Positions 16,188-25,548 of a stretch of DNA of 64,000 nt are shown in pieces. The notes below the pieces were generated by a model, which was not told the origin of the DNA, did no database searches, and saw only the letters and a program-made list of their open reading frames with translations. Within the stretch, counting starts at the first letter, position 1. Every line of letters starts with the position of its first letter. The stretch comes from Planctomycetota bacterium (GTDB lineage: Bacteria > Planctomycetota > Planctomycetia > Pirellulales > Pirellulaceae): NCBI GenBank assembly GCA_026692865.1, contig JAPLNI010000051.1:124001-188000 (forward strand), given 5' to 3'. Both the position numbers and the translations under genes were made by a program.

Positions 16188-17807
16188 ATGGCTTTGGCAA
16201 CGAATTCAAAAACAAAAGACGGCAAATCGACGAAGAAAAATGCGAAATTGGTGAAAACCAAGTCGGTGCCTAAGCCTGTGCCTGCGACGAAGGCAAAAGA
16301 AAAATCGGTTTCTAAGTCACAAGCGATACCGGTTGTGAAAAAGCTTTTGGCATCTAGAAAGTCAACCGCAGCGCCTGTTGTCAGCAAAAAGGTCGTTAAA
16401 GCAACTTCCAAAGTTGTAGAAACTTCGGCTAGTGCTCGAAAAGCATCTGCCAAAAAGTCGCAGAATTCATCGAAACCATCTCCTGCTGGCAAGGTAGTTA
16501 AAGTTTCTGTTGAGAGTGCCGCAGGGCCTAAATCTGCTTCGAAATCTGCGGCAAAACCCCAAGGAAAATCGCTGCCTTCAAAGAAAGCGGTGCCAGCAGC
16601 CGCTGTGAAATCAACTTCCACAATGTCGGCAAGTTCGACCGCTGGTTCAACAGGCGCGAAGGCTTCCAAGTCGAAATCAATAGACCCGAAGGCGACAAAA
16701 ATTACGCCCGTTGCCAAGGGAAAAGCCCCCGTTGCGGCAGCGATCGAACCAAAGAAAACAATCGCAAAGAAAATGGGGATGTTGACCGCGGGTGCCAAAA
16801 CGAACGCGGCAGCAGGCGTTAATGACGATGAAAAAGAAATTCTACCGGTAATAAATAACGGTCCACCAACGGACCCTAAGATTCTTGCCAAAATTCGTAG
16901 CATGCAATCCGATCAGGAGAAGCGAAAGGATTTTGCACAACCGCCGACCGCAAAGCCTGTCCTTGTTCACAGCAGCAAACTGTTTGACCAAGCCAAAGAT
17001 CCAGCCAAGGACCGTTTGATCTTGATGGTGCGTGATCCATTTTGGTTGCATGCGTGCTGGGACATTACACGAAAGAGTGTCGAAAGAGCTAAAGCTTCAC
17101 TTGCAGGACATTGGCATGCTGCAAAGCCCATCCTTAGATTGCTGCGAACCGAAGACAATTCCACTACAAGTAACTCCGAGTCGGTCTTCCGTGACATTCC
17201 GATCCACGGTGGCGTACGAAATTGGTATATCGATGTCGAAGATTCGCAAACGACCTTTCGAATTTTGCTCGGATACATGTTTGGAAATGGTCGATTTCAC
17301 GAACTGGCTAGAAGCAATCCTGTTACAACTCCAGTCCCGGGGAGCGCAGATGCGACAGACGATCATTGGGCCGATATAGCAACCGATGCCGAGCGAGTTT
17401 ACGCGCTCAGCGGCGGATACGATGAAGAGTCTACCCATGTCGAACTTCAGCAAATGATGCAGGAGAAGCTAAAGCGACCGATTGGTACTCCGGCAATGTC
17501 TCAGTTTGGAAGTGGTGCTGAAGGGTCACTGAAGCGATCAAAGAACTTCCACTTTACTTTGGACGCAGAGATGGTTGTCTTTGGAGCGACGCCCGCTAAC
17601 GCGTACGTCACTCTAAACGGCGAACCCATTAAGATTCGCGGCGATGGAACCTATTCGGCTCGCGTTCCCCTTCCGAATAATCGTCAAGTGATGGCGGCGA
17701 CTTCGAAGAGTCGTGATGGACTGGACGAACAGACGATTGTGATTGCCGTTGAACGCAACACCAAGATTATGGAACCTCTATCATTGACCGAACCCGACCT
17801 TGACTAA
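16188..17807 (+). CDS. Histone H1-like Lys/Ala-rich protein with DUF4912 domain
   Basis: The 539-residue protein has two parts. Residues 1 to about 250 are low-complexity Lys/Ala/Ser/Pro repeats (KKS, AKP, SKS units) like histone H1-type bacterial proteins and probably bind DNA or another polyanion. Residues about 275-395 match the DUF4912 pattern: LILMVRDPFWLHACWDIT, then RNWYIDVEDSQTTFRILLGY. A further beta-rich stretch (about 453-530) resembles an Ig-like fold, with the TLNGEPIKIRGDGTYSARVP segment. ATG 16188 begins the basic tail; the frame stays open to 16104. Its role is unknown. A long antisense frame here is a by-product of the repeats. Confidence 0.78.
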   Translation: MALATNSKTKDGKSTKKNAKLVKTKSVPKPVPATKAKEKSVSKSQAIPVVKKLLASRKSTAAPVVSKKVVKATSKVVETSASARKASAKKSQNSSKPSPAGKVVKVSVESAAGPKSASKSAAKPQGKSLPSKKAVPAAAVKSTSTMSASSTAGSTGAKASKSKSIDPKATKITPVAKGKAPVAAAIEPKKTIAKKMGMLTAGAKTNAAAGVNDDEKEILPVINNGPPTDPKILAKIRSMQSDQEKRKDFAQPPTAKPVLVHSSKLFDQAKDPAKDRLILMVRDPFWLHACWDITRKSVERAKASLAGHWHAAKPILRLLRTEDNSTTSNSESVFRDIPIHGGVRNWYIDVEDSQTTFRILLGYMFGNGRFHELARSNPVTTPVPGSADATDDHWADIATDAERVYALSGGYDEESTHVELQQMMQEKLKRPIGTPAMSQFGSGAEGSLKRSKNFHFTLDAEMVVFGATPANAYVTLNGEPIKIRGDGTYSARVPLPNNRQVMAATSKSRDGLDEQTIVIAVERNTKIMEPLSLTEPDLD

Positions 17808-18486
17808 GTGCATGCCGCCTCGGAGCAGACGCTTGATTTGAGTCCGCCGCAGGCGCCGTAAATCCCAGTCCAAATCGGGTTCGTGAACATCCGAGTCGCT
17901 AATCAGCCGCTTTGCAAGTGAGAGCGTCCCGCTTAGAAACTCTGCATTTCGGCCTTTTCGTACTCGTACTCAGGCGGATGCCGGTACTCGTACTCGTACT
18001 CGATCGGTTTGCATTCGAATCGAGTACGAGTACGAGTACCATTTCATTGAGTACCAGTACGATTTTTTGGCAACGCTAAGCGGGACGCTCTCTCATGCAT
18101 TGCGGTTTTGGTAGCCTGGCGAATTGTGAAAAAGCAGTAAATCCATCAGATTTTTCTCTGTCAAGAAAATCGCTTGACCAAAATCGGATTTTGCAGGCAT
18201 GGCCAAAGGATCTACGTAAGTTATAATCCCTGCGCAGGCTTTGAGTGGCGTTGGCGAGTCCGCTAAAAACGGTCTGTGTTGCATTCTTGTGACGAATGCA
18301 AGTCAGCGAACGGTTTTTCTCGTCACTAGAGACGACTTTCTAAGATGATGGATTTCGATAGATTATAGAGAGTGATTAATCGCTATAGACGAGTCGACTC
18401 GAAAGTCTCTATCCTCTCGCTGCGTACCAATAATCCCTATCCAATAAACGGACACCGTAAGCGCGCGGTGCGAAGTAAACACAAGC
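17808..18486. other. Long intergenic region upstream of sucA
   Basis: These 679 bases hold a 173-bp palindromic element (17920-18092) and then about 390 bases of leader before sucA. A TATAAT-like hexamer sits at 18222-18227 but no matching -35 is seen 16-18 bases upstream. No open frame with protein character was found. Confidence 0.5.
17920..18092. repeat. 173-bp nested palindromic element with 17-bp terminal inverted repeats (copy B)
   Basis: The ends are perfect 17-base inverted repeats: GAGAGCGTCCCGCTTAG at 17920-17936 and its complement at 18076-18092. Inside, TCGTACTCGTACTCA (17958-17972) pairs with 18048-18062 at 14 of 15 positions. The core is a perfect 22-base stem, 17983-18004 with 18019-18040, made of GTACTC units around a 14-base loop. 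The whole element could fold as one long hairpin or cruciform. A diverged inverted copy lies at 201-326. It has no coding capacity, as expected of a MITE or REP-type element. Confidence 0.85.
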
Positions 18487-21288
18487 ATGAACACTTACAG
18501 TCTCGATTACATCGACGACTTGTATGTACAGTACATTCAAGACCCCAATTCGGTATCCTCGCAATGGCGAAAGTATTTCGAGGAGTTTTCGCTTGCGTCA
18601 CAACAAGAGAGGTCGCAAGGCTACGTCGCATCGAATTCGATGTCAGAAGGTAGCTTTGGAGGCGGCTCGGTTGGTGCTGCGGTCGCAACGGAAACAGCAT
18701 CTCTGCCGGACAATCTTTGGCTAGCGCGGATGCAAGAACGTGTCGATCGATTGGTGCGCGAGTATCGTGTACGTGGGCACTTGATGGCGCAATTAGATCC
18801 ACTCGGACTGCGTCGTAGTGGTGCCCCTGAACTCGATCCAGTTTCCCATGGATTGAGCGAAGAAGATCTTCACCGCCCTTTCACCGCCCCAACGGACAAG
18901 TACAGCGGTGGTAAAACCATCGGCGACATCCTTCAGAAGCTTCGCAACACTTACTGCAGAAGCATTGGTGCTCAGTTCACGCACATTGACGATGCGAGGA
19001 TTCGCGATTGGTTGCAGCGGCGCATGGAAAGCACCGAGAATAGGTTACAGCTTTCGCGTGATGTTCAAGTCCGTATCTATCAAAAATTGGCTGATGCAAC
19101 AATCTTTGAAGAGTTTGTGCGAAAGAAATTCGTGGGTGCCAAGACTTTCTCGCTGGAAGGGGCCGAAAGCTTGATTCCGCTATTGGATAGAGCACTCGAA
19201 AAAGCTGGTGAGCACGGCATCAAGAGCGTCGTCGTTGCGATGGCTCACCGTGGGCGATTGAATGTGCTTGCGAACATCATGAACAAGCGAGCGAAAAGTA
19301 TCTTCTGGGCCTTTGATGACCCGCGACCAGAGCTTTACCGTGGCGGCGGCGACGTCAAATACCACATGGGATACAGCAGTGACTGGTCAACCGCTGCCAA
19401 TCAAAAAATACACATCTCGCTTTGCTTCAACCCAAGCCACCTTGAATACGTGAACCCGGTTGTATTAGGAAGATGCCGCGCCAAGCAGGATCGAAACGGT
19501 GATCGAAATCGCAACGAGCATATGTCGATCCAAATTCACGGCGATGCGGCTTTCGCGGGCGAAGGAGTCGTTCAAGAAACGCTGAATCTAAGCCAATTAA
19601 AAGGTTACGAAACGGGTGGTTCGCTCCACATCATTTTGAATAACCAAATCGGCTTTACTACTGAACCTCATGAGGCTCGCAGCAGCACCTACTGCACCGA
19701 CGTCTTCAAGATGTTGCAAGCGCCAATCTTCCACGTCAATGGTGAAGACCCCGAAGCAGTCGCACAAGTCGTCGCGGTTGCAATGGATTTTCGCCGCGAG
19801 TTCCGCCGAGATGTCATCATCGACATGTATGCCTATCGACGCTTGGGGCACAATGAAGGAGACGAACCTCGATACACGCAACCTTTGGTTTACGATGCTA
19901 TCGATAAGCGAAAGAACGTTCGCGAAGGTTACCTCGAACGATTACTTGAAATTGGTGACATCTCAAGGCAAGAAGCTGAGACGATTGCGGAGATTCGAAC
20001 GAACAAGCTTTCCAACGAATTCGAAGCAGCCAAGAAAGAAGAATTCGTATCCGACCAGCAATCGCTCGGCGGGCATTGGGTTGGCTACATCGGTGGTCCA
20101 GAGCCGGCCGACAATGATGCAACGCCAACTGCCCTCTCAACAGCCGTTGCGAAAGATTTGCTCGGCAGGCTTTGTCAGTTCCCCTCAGGTTTTAATCTGA
20201 ACAAAAAGCTTCAGAGAATGTTCGAGTTTCGCGCAGAGATGGCTCAAGGAGTCAAATCGCTCGATTGGGCCTCAGCGGAACTTCTTGCATTTGCTTCGTC
20301 TTCCGTTGAAGGTCATCCTATTCGACTTTCGGGTCAAGACTGCGAACGAGGGACTTTTACGCAGCGTCACGCAGTGGTGCACGATACGCAGACTAATGCG
20401 AAGTTTATGCCACTGGCGAACCTCTCACCGACTCAGGCACGTGTTGAAATTATAAACAGCCCCCTCTCAGAAGCGGGTGTCTTGGGCTTTGACTACGGTT
20501 ATAGCCTTGATTGCCCAGAAGGCTTGGTTGCTTGGGAAGCTCAGTTCGGTGACTTCTGGAACGCAGCGCAAGTGATCGTCGATCAGTTTATTACCAGCGC
20601 TGAAGATAAATGGCGACGGTTTTCGCGACTGGTAATGTTGCTGCCTCACGGTTTCGAAGGGCAAGGCCCAGAGCACTGCAGTGCTCGACTTGAAAGGTTC
20701 CTTTTGCTAACAGCAGAGGACAATGTACAAGTCGCTCAACCATCGACTCCGGCTCAGTACTTCCACCTTCTGCGTCGACAGGTCAAATCGCGATGGAGCA
20801 AGCCACTGATTGTCCTGACACCAAAAAGCCTTTTGAGAAACCCGCATTGCGTTTCTCCGCTTGGAGAGTTTACTCACGGGAACTTCCGAAAAGTTCTCCC
20901 CGACGATCGACCCGCAGGAACTCTCACCAAGCGGGTGATTATGTCGACTGGAAAAGCTTATTACGATCTACTCGAAGAGCGAAATCGTCTTCAGAACGAT
21001 TCGGTCGCGTTGGTGCGAATCGAGCAGTTCTACCCCATGAATTCGAAGTTGTTGATGGATGTTTTAAGCGTCTATCCCGAGGGTACCGATCTAGTTTGGT
21101 TCCAAGACGAACCAACCAACATGGGTGCGTGGACATACATGAAGATGAGACTGGGTGAAGCGATCGAGACGCGATTCAAGATGCGGCTTATCAGTCGCCC
21201 CGAATCGGCTAGTCCATCTACCGGATCAGGAAATGCACACAAGCTTGAAGCTCGTGATTTGCTCGATCAAGCATTTTTGGATCTGTAG
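18487..21288 (+). CDS. sucA: 2-oxoglutarate dehydrogenase E1 component
   Basis: The 933-residue thiamine-diphosphate enzyme decarboxylates 2-oxoglutarate in the TCA cycle and passes succinyl groups to the E2 lipoyl subunit. It begins with the E1o N-terminal segment (SLDYIDDLYVQYIQDP, SVSSQWRKYFEEF). The ThDP region reads GDAAFAGEGVVQETLNLS, then GGSLHIILNNQIGFTT. AMAHRGRLNVLANI and the C-terminal RIEQFYPMN and VWFQDEPTNMGAW segments are also typical. The length is the usual 900-940. No E2 or E3 gene follows; the next gene is a PIG-L deacetylase, so sucA is separated from sucB. Confidence 0.96.
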   Translation: MNTYSLDYIDDLYVQYIQDPNSVSSQWRKYFEEFSLASQQERSQGYVASNSMSEGSFGGGSVGAAVATETASLPDNLWLARMQERVDRLVREYRVRGHLMAQLDPLGLRRSGAPELDPVSHGLSEEDLHRPFTAPTDKYSGGKTIGDILQKLRNTYCRSIGAQFTHIDDARIRDWLQRRMESTENRLQLSRDVQVRIYQKLADATIFEEFVRKKFVGAKTFSLEGAESLIPLLDRALEKAGEHGIKSVVVAMAHRGRLNVLANIMNKRAKSIFWAFDDPRPELYRGGGDVKYHMGYSSDWSTAANQKIHISLCFNPSHLEYVNPVVLGRCRAKQDRNGDRNRNEHMSIQIHGDAAFAGEGVVQETLNLSQLKGYETGGSLHIILNNQIGFTTEPHEARSSTYCTDVFKMLQAPIFHVNGEDPEAVAQVVAVAMDFRREFRRDVIIDMYAYRRLGHNEGDEPRYTQPLVYDAIDKRKNVREGYLERLLEIGDISRQEAETIAEIRTNKLSNEFEAAKKEEFVSDQQSLGGHWVGYIGGPEPADNDATPTALSTAVAKDLLGRLCQFPSGFNLNKKLQRMFEFRAEMAQGVKSLDWASAELLAFASSSVEGHPIRLSGQDCERGTFTQRHAVVHDTQTNAKFMPLANLSPTQARVEIINSPLSEAGVLGFDYGYSLDCPEGLVAWEAQFGDFWNAAQVIVDQFITSAEDKWRRFSRLVMLLPHGFEGQGPEHCSARLERFLLLTAEDNVQVAQPSTPAQYFHLLRRQVKSRWSKPLIVLTPKSLLRNPHCVSPLGEFTHGNFRKVLPDDRPAGTLTKRVIMSTGKAYYDLLEERNRLQNDSVALVRIEQFYPMNSKLLMDVLSVYPEGTDLVWFQDEPTNMGAWTYMKMRLGEAIETRFKMRLISRPESASPSTGSGNAHKLEARDLLDQAFLDL

Positions 21289-21388
21289 TGTTGCACTCGG
21301 GGCTGTTGTGTCTACGGTTCGCCAAAGCATGCGCCCTGCACTTTCGATTAAAAATCCATACATTCATGGCACTATGCCCGATTTTTAT

Positions 21389-21478
21389 ACTGAGCCGCTG
21401 GCGCTAGCCGCGTCGTTGGACGTTTCTGCGCAAGCGTTTGGCGAGTCGTTTGAACTTGGCTAACGCCTGAGGCTCAAT
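21389..21478. repeat. 90-bp inverted-repeat element after sucA
   Basis: ACTGAGCCGCTGGCGCTAGCC (21389-21409, written here as two halves of one 21-base arm) pairs with 21458-21478 at 17 of 21 positions, around a spacer of 48 bases. It lies 100 bases after the sucA stop and may act as a transcript-end structure or be a decayed mobile repeat. No T-run follows, so it is not a standard intrinsic terminator. Confidence 0.6.
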
Positions 21479-21552
21479 TTCAAGACCACTTAATTACTTG
21501 GTCTAATAAATCGAATTTATTTTGGAATTGCCAGGAAGCAGAGAAGAAAAAA

Positions 21553-22374
21553 GTGAGTTCATTGTCAATCGATTCAAGCGTTCGAATTTTGGTTCTCGGT
21601 GCGCATCCAGATGATGCCGAGTTTCATGCTGGGGCGTTTCTTGCCCGGCATGCAAGCCTTGGAGCGACCATCCGGATCATCAGTGTGACTGACGGACGCA
21701 GCGGTCATCAATCGATTCCATCACCAGAACTTGTGGAGATTCGCCGCAAAGAGGCCGCAGCAGCCGGGGCGGTAATCCAATCCGAGTATGTGACATGGGA
21801 TTTCCCGGATGGATCGTTGACTCCGTCGTTGGACGTCCGATGGGCAATCATTCGCGAACTGAGAACCTTCCAGCCTGAACTAGTTTTGACTCATCGGACA
21901 ATCGATTATCACCCAGACCATCGCGCGGTTGCACAAGCTGTTCAAGATGCGTCTTACATGGTTCGCGTTCCCAAGGTCGTTCCGGATGTTCCGCCAGTGG
22001 AGCGCGAGCCTATTGTGGCTGCTATGAACGATCGGTTTACTCGTCCATGTCCGTTTCGCGCGGATTATGTAATCGACGGCACCAACGAATTTGACAAGAT
22101 GTTGGACATGATGGATTGTCACCAGTCGCAGTTCTACGATTGGATGCCATGGATCGATAGAGCGGCCCCGCCTAGCTCTATGGTTCGTGCTGACCGATTA
22201 GCGTGGCTCAAAGAATGGTTTTTGCAATTCAATGAATATCGCACAAACGCTTTTTGGAATTCTACTTGGGGAACCAAGCCAGTCCATGTTGAAGCTTTTG
22301 AAATTAGCGAGTACGCGGGCGTTCTTTCAAGCGAACAATCGCAAAGGCTTTTCCCGGGCGCTCACTCGAAGTGA
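21553..22374 (+). CDS. PIG-L/LmbE family zinc deacetylase
   Basis: The 273-residue protein carries the metal-binding HPDDAEFHAG motif at about residues 17-26 and the second motif HRTIDYHPDHRAV at about 116-128, the hallmark of LmbE/PIG-L N-deacetylases. The family removes acetyl groups from GlcNAc-type substrates, including bacillithiol and mycothiol precursors and lipid-linked sugars. No signal peptide is present. The start is GTG at 21553 behind an AGAGAAG stretch. No bacillithiol genes are adjacent, so the substrate is open. Confidence 0.87.
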   Translation: MSSLSIDSSVRILVLGAHPDDAEFHAGAFLARHASLGATIRIISVTDGRSGHQSIPSPELVEIRRKEAAAAGAVIQSEYVTWDFPDGSLTPSLDVRWAIIRELRTFQPELVLTHRTIDYHPDHRAVAQAVQDASYMVRVPKVVPDVPPVEREPIVAAMNDRFTRPCPFRADYVIDGTNEFDKMLDMMDCHQSQFYDWMPWIDRAAPPSSMVRADRLAWLKEWFLQFNEYRTNAFWNSTWGTKPVHVEAFEISEYAGVLSSEQSQRLFPGAHSK

Positions 22375-22680
22375 TCGTCTCTCGATAATTTTTGGCTAGT
22401 AAAGCTTTGAGTTTATTTGATTTAGCTTTCGGATTGAACTCGGACGAGTCAAATTTCTCGAACGATCTAGCTTCGCTGTTTCCTTTATGGGATGGAACAA
22501 GCCTTTGCTGATGCATTAACATCGCACTCTTCCCCTTCGTTTTGGCTTGAACATAAAGCTTTCACAATTAGTGCTAAGGGTGGATGACAAACCATTGTTC
22601 TTTCCTACAATGTGGCCTGGATGTGGCGGTGTGAAGAGGATGTTCACAGTCGTATTTCAGGGCGATAAACAGACCCCCCA
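22375..22680. other. Intergenic region upstream of the nuo operon
   Basis: This 306-base gap should contain the promoter of the 14-gene complex I operon. No clear sigma-70 pair, hairpin or small gene could be picked out by eye. Confidence 0.45.
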
Positions 22681-23076
22681 ATGCATGGTTTGCAAGCGAT
22701 GAGTTACCTACCGATTCTGCTCTATCTGATTGCCGTAATTGGTTTTGCGGCTGTGTCTCTAATACTTCCACACTTGGTTGCTCCACGGAAGCCAACAACG
22801 ATCAAAGGGATGCCATATGAATCGGGTATGGATCCCGTTGGTGATACGCGAAAGCCACTGGACGTTAAGTTCTACTTGATAGCGATTCTTTTCTTAGTCT
22901 TCGATATCGAACTTCTGTTTCTGTATCCTTGGGCTGTAGCTTTGAACAATCCGGAGGGTATTCCTGCTGAATATCGCATTCCTGTGCTTTGGGTGTTGTT
23001 AGTCCTACTAGCGACTCTCGGTTTGGCTTACATAGTAGCAGTCAAAAAAGGGATATTCGAATGGCGTCGGAAGTAA
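22681..23076 (+). CDS. nuoA: NADH-quinone oxidoreductase subunit A
   Basis: The 131-residue membrane subunit has three hydrophobic helices and the family segments [11 protein letters not shown] (loop 1) and [25 protein letters not shown] (helix 2, given here as a family landmark in residues 60-84). It helps form the quinone-entry region of complex I in the cytoplasmic membrane. ATG 22699 (second Met) is an alternative start. It is the first gene of the operon and its end overlaps nuoB by 16 bases. Confidence 0.92.
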   Translation: MHGLQAMSYLPILLYLIAVIGFAAVSLILPHLVAPRKPTTIKGMPYESGMDPVGDTRKPLDVKFYLIAILFLVFDIELLFLYPWAVALNNPEGIPAEYRIPVLWVLLVLLATLGLAYIVAVKKGIFEWRRK

Positions 23077-23663
23077 AAAAACAACTTGGTGACAATATCT
23101 TTCTCACCACGCTCGATGCAGCAGCATCGTGGGCCCGGTCAAACAGTCTGTGGCCTATGCCTTTCGCTACCGCATGTTGCGGGATCGAATTGATGTCGAC
23201 CGCTGCATCTCGTCACGATCTCTCGCGTTTCGGTAGTGAGGTCATGCGATTTTCTCCTCGGCAGTGCGACTTGATGATCGTGGCAGGTCGGGTGGCTATG
23301 AAAATGCTACCAGTTTTGCAGCGAATTTGGCTTCAAATGCCCGAGCCAAAATGGTGTATTTCGATGGGTGCATGTGCTTGCTCGGGCGGTGTCTTTGATA
23401 CCTATGCGGTTGTACAAGGAATTGATCGCTTCATGCCTGTTGATGTTTACATTCCCGGATGTCCTCCACGCCCCGAGCAATTGATTAAAGCGATTGTTGA
23501 TTTGCAAGAGATGATCAAGGCTGGCGGGACTTACAACGCCAGAGAGTTTGCATTGCGAGACTCGGCCGAGGGCCCTGCACGATTCGATGAAGAGGAGTTG
23601 ATTCGGATTCGCGAACGCAACGGCTTGAAGCTGGATTCGCCCAAGTACGACCCGGTCCACTAA
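23061..23663 (+). CDS. nuoB: NADH-quinone oxidoreductase subunit B
   Basis: The 200-residue subunit carries cluster N2, the last Fe-S centre before quinone. The four ligands are all present with canonical spacing: the tandem Cys39-Cys40 (ATACCGIE), Cys105 (GACACSGG) and Cys134 (PGCPPRPE). ATG 23061 lies inside the end of nuoA and starts the usual N-terminus; the frame is open farther upstream but only within nuoA. It sits in the peripheral arm between NuoD and the membrane. Confidence 0.94.
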   Translation: MASEVKKQLGDNIFLTTLDAAASWARSNSLWPMPFATACCGIELMSTAASRHDLSRFGSEVMRFSPRQCDLMIVAGRVAMKMLPVLQRIWLQMPEPKWCISMGACACSGGVFDTYAVVQGIDRFMPVDVYIPGCPPRPEQLIKAIVDLQEMIKAGGTYNAREFALRDSAEGPARFDEEELIRIRERNGLKLDSPKYDPVH

Positions 23664-23723
23664 TGAGTAATTTTTTGTTGGATCTTGGTTGATCGTAAAC
23701 GAAGGATTCAGGAAACTTAAAGT

Positions 23724-24245
23724 ATGGCTTTGGATAACACGACGGTTGGCTCAGAAGTTCAGATTCGATTGCAATCTTCGTTGCCTGATGTTGCACAAAC
23801 TTGGTCGTCTTTCCAAGGGCAAGAACGCGTAGTTGTTCCAGCAAGCCACATTTTGACGTTCCTGAAGGCTTGTCGCGACGTCACAGGTTTTGACCAGTTG
23901 ATCGACCTGACGTGCGTTGATCATCTTGAGATGCAGGGAGCTGTCGACAGATTCGAGCTCGTTTACTGCCTGCTCAGTGTGGATGTGGGAACTCGGCTCA
24001 TCGTGAAGACCTATCTTAACGAACCCAACTTGACTGTTCCTTCAGCGACCCAAGTATGGTTTGGTGCGGATTGGCTCGAGCGTGAAGCTTATGACATGTT
24101 CGGAATCGTCTTTGAGGGGCATCCGAATTTCAAGAGGTTGTTGTTGCCTGACGAGTTTGTATCGTTTCCGTTGCGAAAGGACTACCCGCAACAGGGCCGA
24201 GGCGAACGTCATAACTTTCCTATTATTACGCGTTCAAAAAGCTGA
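23724..24245 (+). CDS. nuoC: NADH-quinone oxidoreductase subunit C
   Basis: The 173-residue peripheral-arm subunit has the family's 30-kDa-subunit signature in the WLEREAYDMFGIVFEGHPN region, followed by RLLLPDEF and FPLRKDYPQQGRGER. It has no cofactor and packs against NuoB and NuoD. It is a separate gene, not a NuoCD fusion. A 60-base gap separates it from nuoB and 82 bases from nuoD. Confidence 0.93.
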   Translation: MALDNTTVGSEVQIRLQSSLPDVAQTWSSFQGQERVVVPASHILTFLKACRDVTGFDQLIDLTCVDHLEMQGAVDRFELVYCLLSVDVGTRLIVKTYLNEPNLTVPSATQVWFGADWLEREAYDMFGIVFEGHPNFKRLLLPDEFVSFPLRKDYPQQGRGERHNFPIITRSKS

Positions 24246-24327
24246 TGGAATTGAACGTGAGTTTTACGATTATGGTCTGTCGGCAGTTTTGTGGCATTCA
24301 GATAAAAGATTGCGGGAAATATAAAAA

Positions 24328-25548
24328 ATGCCTTTAGAACTTCTGGATTCACCAGGATTACTTGAAAACCAAAAAGAGGGTTTGTGGACCCTCAATTTTG
24401 GTCCCCAGCACCCGGCAACGCACACAACGCTCCGGCTTGTTCTTCAATTGGACGGCGAGACGGTCATCGATGCAGAGCCAGACATTGGTTTCTTGCACAG
24501 TGGTTTTGAAAAACTTGGTGAGTCGCTCGACTTCAATCAGTATGTCACGATCGTTGATCGGATGAACTACATTTCACCGTTAGCCAATGAGATCGCTTGG
24601 CATCATTCGGTGGAAGCGCTCATGGGCATTGAGCTGACTCCAAGATGTAAATACATCCGAACGATTTTTGCAGAGCTGATGAGGATCCATGATCACCTGC
24701 TTTGCACTGGAACTTGCGTGTTAGATTTGGGCGGAGCGACCGCTTTCATGTACGCGTTTAACGAACGCGAGTACATCTACGAGATTTGCGAACGAGCGTC
24801 CGGGCAACGCTTTCATACATCCTACACGCGTGTGGGTGGTCTCTTGTACGATGTCACTGATGATTGGATTGCGATGGTTCGGAAGTTCTGCAAAAACTTC
24901 CCTAAGGCTTACGCTGACTTCGCTGGTTTGGTCATGAAGAATCGTATCTTTATTGAACGAACGCGTGGCGTTGGTGTTCTTTCAAAAGAGGACGCGATCG
25001 CTGGTGGAGCTACAGGTCCAGTTGCTCGCGCCAGTGGCGTTACGCGTGATCTTCGAATCGACGAACCCTACTTGGCTTACAACGATTTAGATTTCGATAT
25101 TTGCTGTGCAAAAGCAGGTGACTGCTACTCGCGTTTCCAGGTCCGAATGATGGAAATGGAGCAGAGCCTGAAGATTATCGAGCAAGCTATCGAAAATCTT
25201 CCGTCTGGTCCGATCTACAACGAAGAGCATGGCAAGACCGGCGTCCCAGACAAAACTGAAGTGTATCGAAGTATCGAAGGATTGATCCACCACTTCGAAA
25301 ACATTATGCCGAATCGTCAGATGAACGTTCCGGTTGAATCGTTCTATGCAGCGACGGAATCGCCCAACGGCGAGCTTGGTTACTACATTGTTTCAGATGG
25401 AAATTTCAGGGCCTATCGAGCACGCACTCGGCCACCCTCCCTTCTGCACTTCGCTCTGTTTCCGAGGATGATTCGGAATTGCATGCTGAGCGACGTAGTG
25501 GCAGTTTTGGGAAGCATCAACATTATTGCAGCGGAGTTGGATCGATGA
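24328..25548 (+). CDS. nuoD: NADH-quinone oxidoreductase subunit D
   Basis: The 406-residue 49-kDa subunit shapes the quinone pocket with NuoB. It starts with the LNFGPQHPATHTTLRL segment, whose His contacts the quinone head group in the family, and has GFLHSGFEKLGE, the MNYISPLANE region and the C-terminal SINIIAAELDR end. The size is standard. The stop overlaps the nuoE start in an ATGA arrangement. Confidence 0.95.
   Translation: MPLELLDSPGLLENQKEGLWTLNFGPQHPATHTTLRLVLQLDGETVIDAEPDIGFLHSGFEKLGESLDFNQYVTIVDRMNYISPLANEIAWHHSVEALMGIELTPRCKYIRTIFAELMRIHDHLLCTGTCVLDLGGATAFMYAFNEREYIYEICERASGQRFHTSYTRVGGLLYDVTDDWIAMVRKFCKNFPKAYADFAGLVMKNRIFIERTRGVGVLSKEDAIAGGATGPVARASGVTRDLRIDEPYLAYNDLDFDICCAKAGDCYSRFQVRMMEMEQSLKIIEQAIENLPSGPIYNEEHGKTGVPDKTEVYRSIEGLIHHFENIMPNRQMNVPVESFYAATESPNGELGYYIVSDGNFRAYRARTRPPSLLHFALFPRMIRNCMLSDVVAVLGSINIIAAELDR

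Noticed and set aside
15932-16903. 323-residue minus-strand frame, rich in Phe/Ala/Asp, antisense to the DUF4912 gene
   Set aside because: It is the reverse reading of the Lys/Ala/Ser repeats; the composition is extreme, there is no ribosome site, and the plus-strand product has a recognised domain.
18222-18227. TATAAT as the sucA promoter -10
   Set aside because: No acceptable -35 lies 16-18 bases upstream, and planctomycete promoters are poorly defined by eye.
21389-21478. Intrinsic terminator of sucA
   Set aside because: The arms are too far apart and no T-run follows; listed as a repeat instead.
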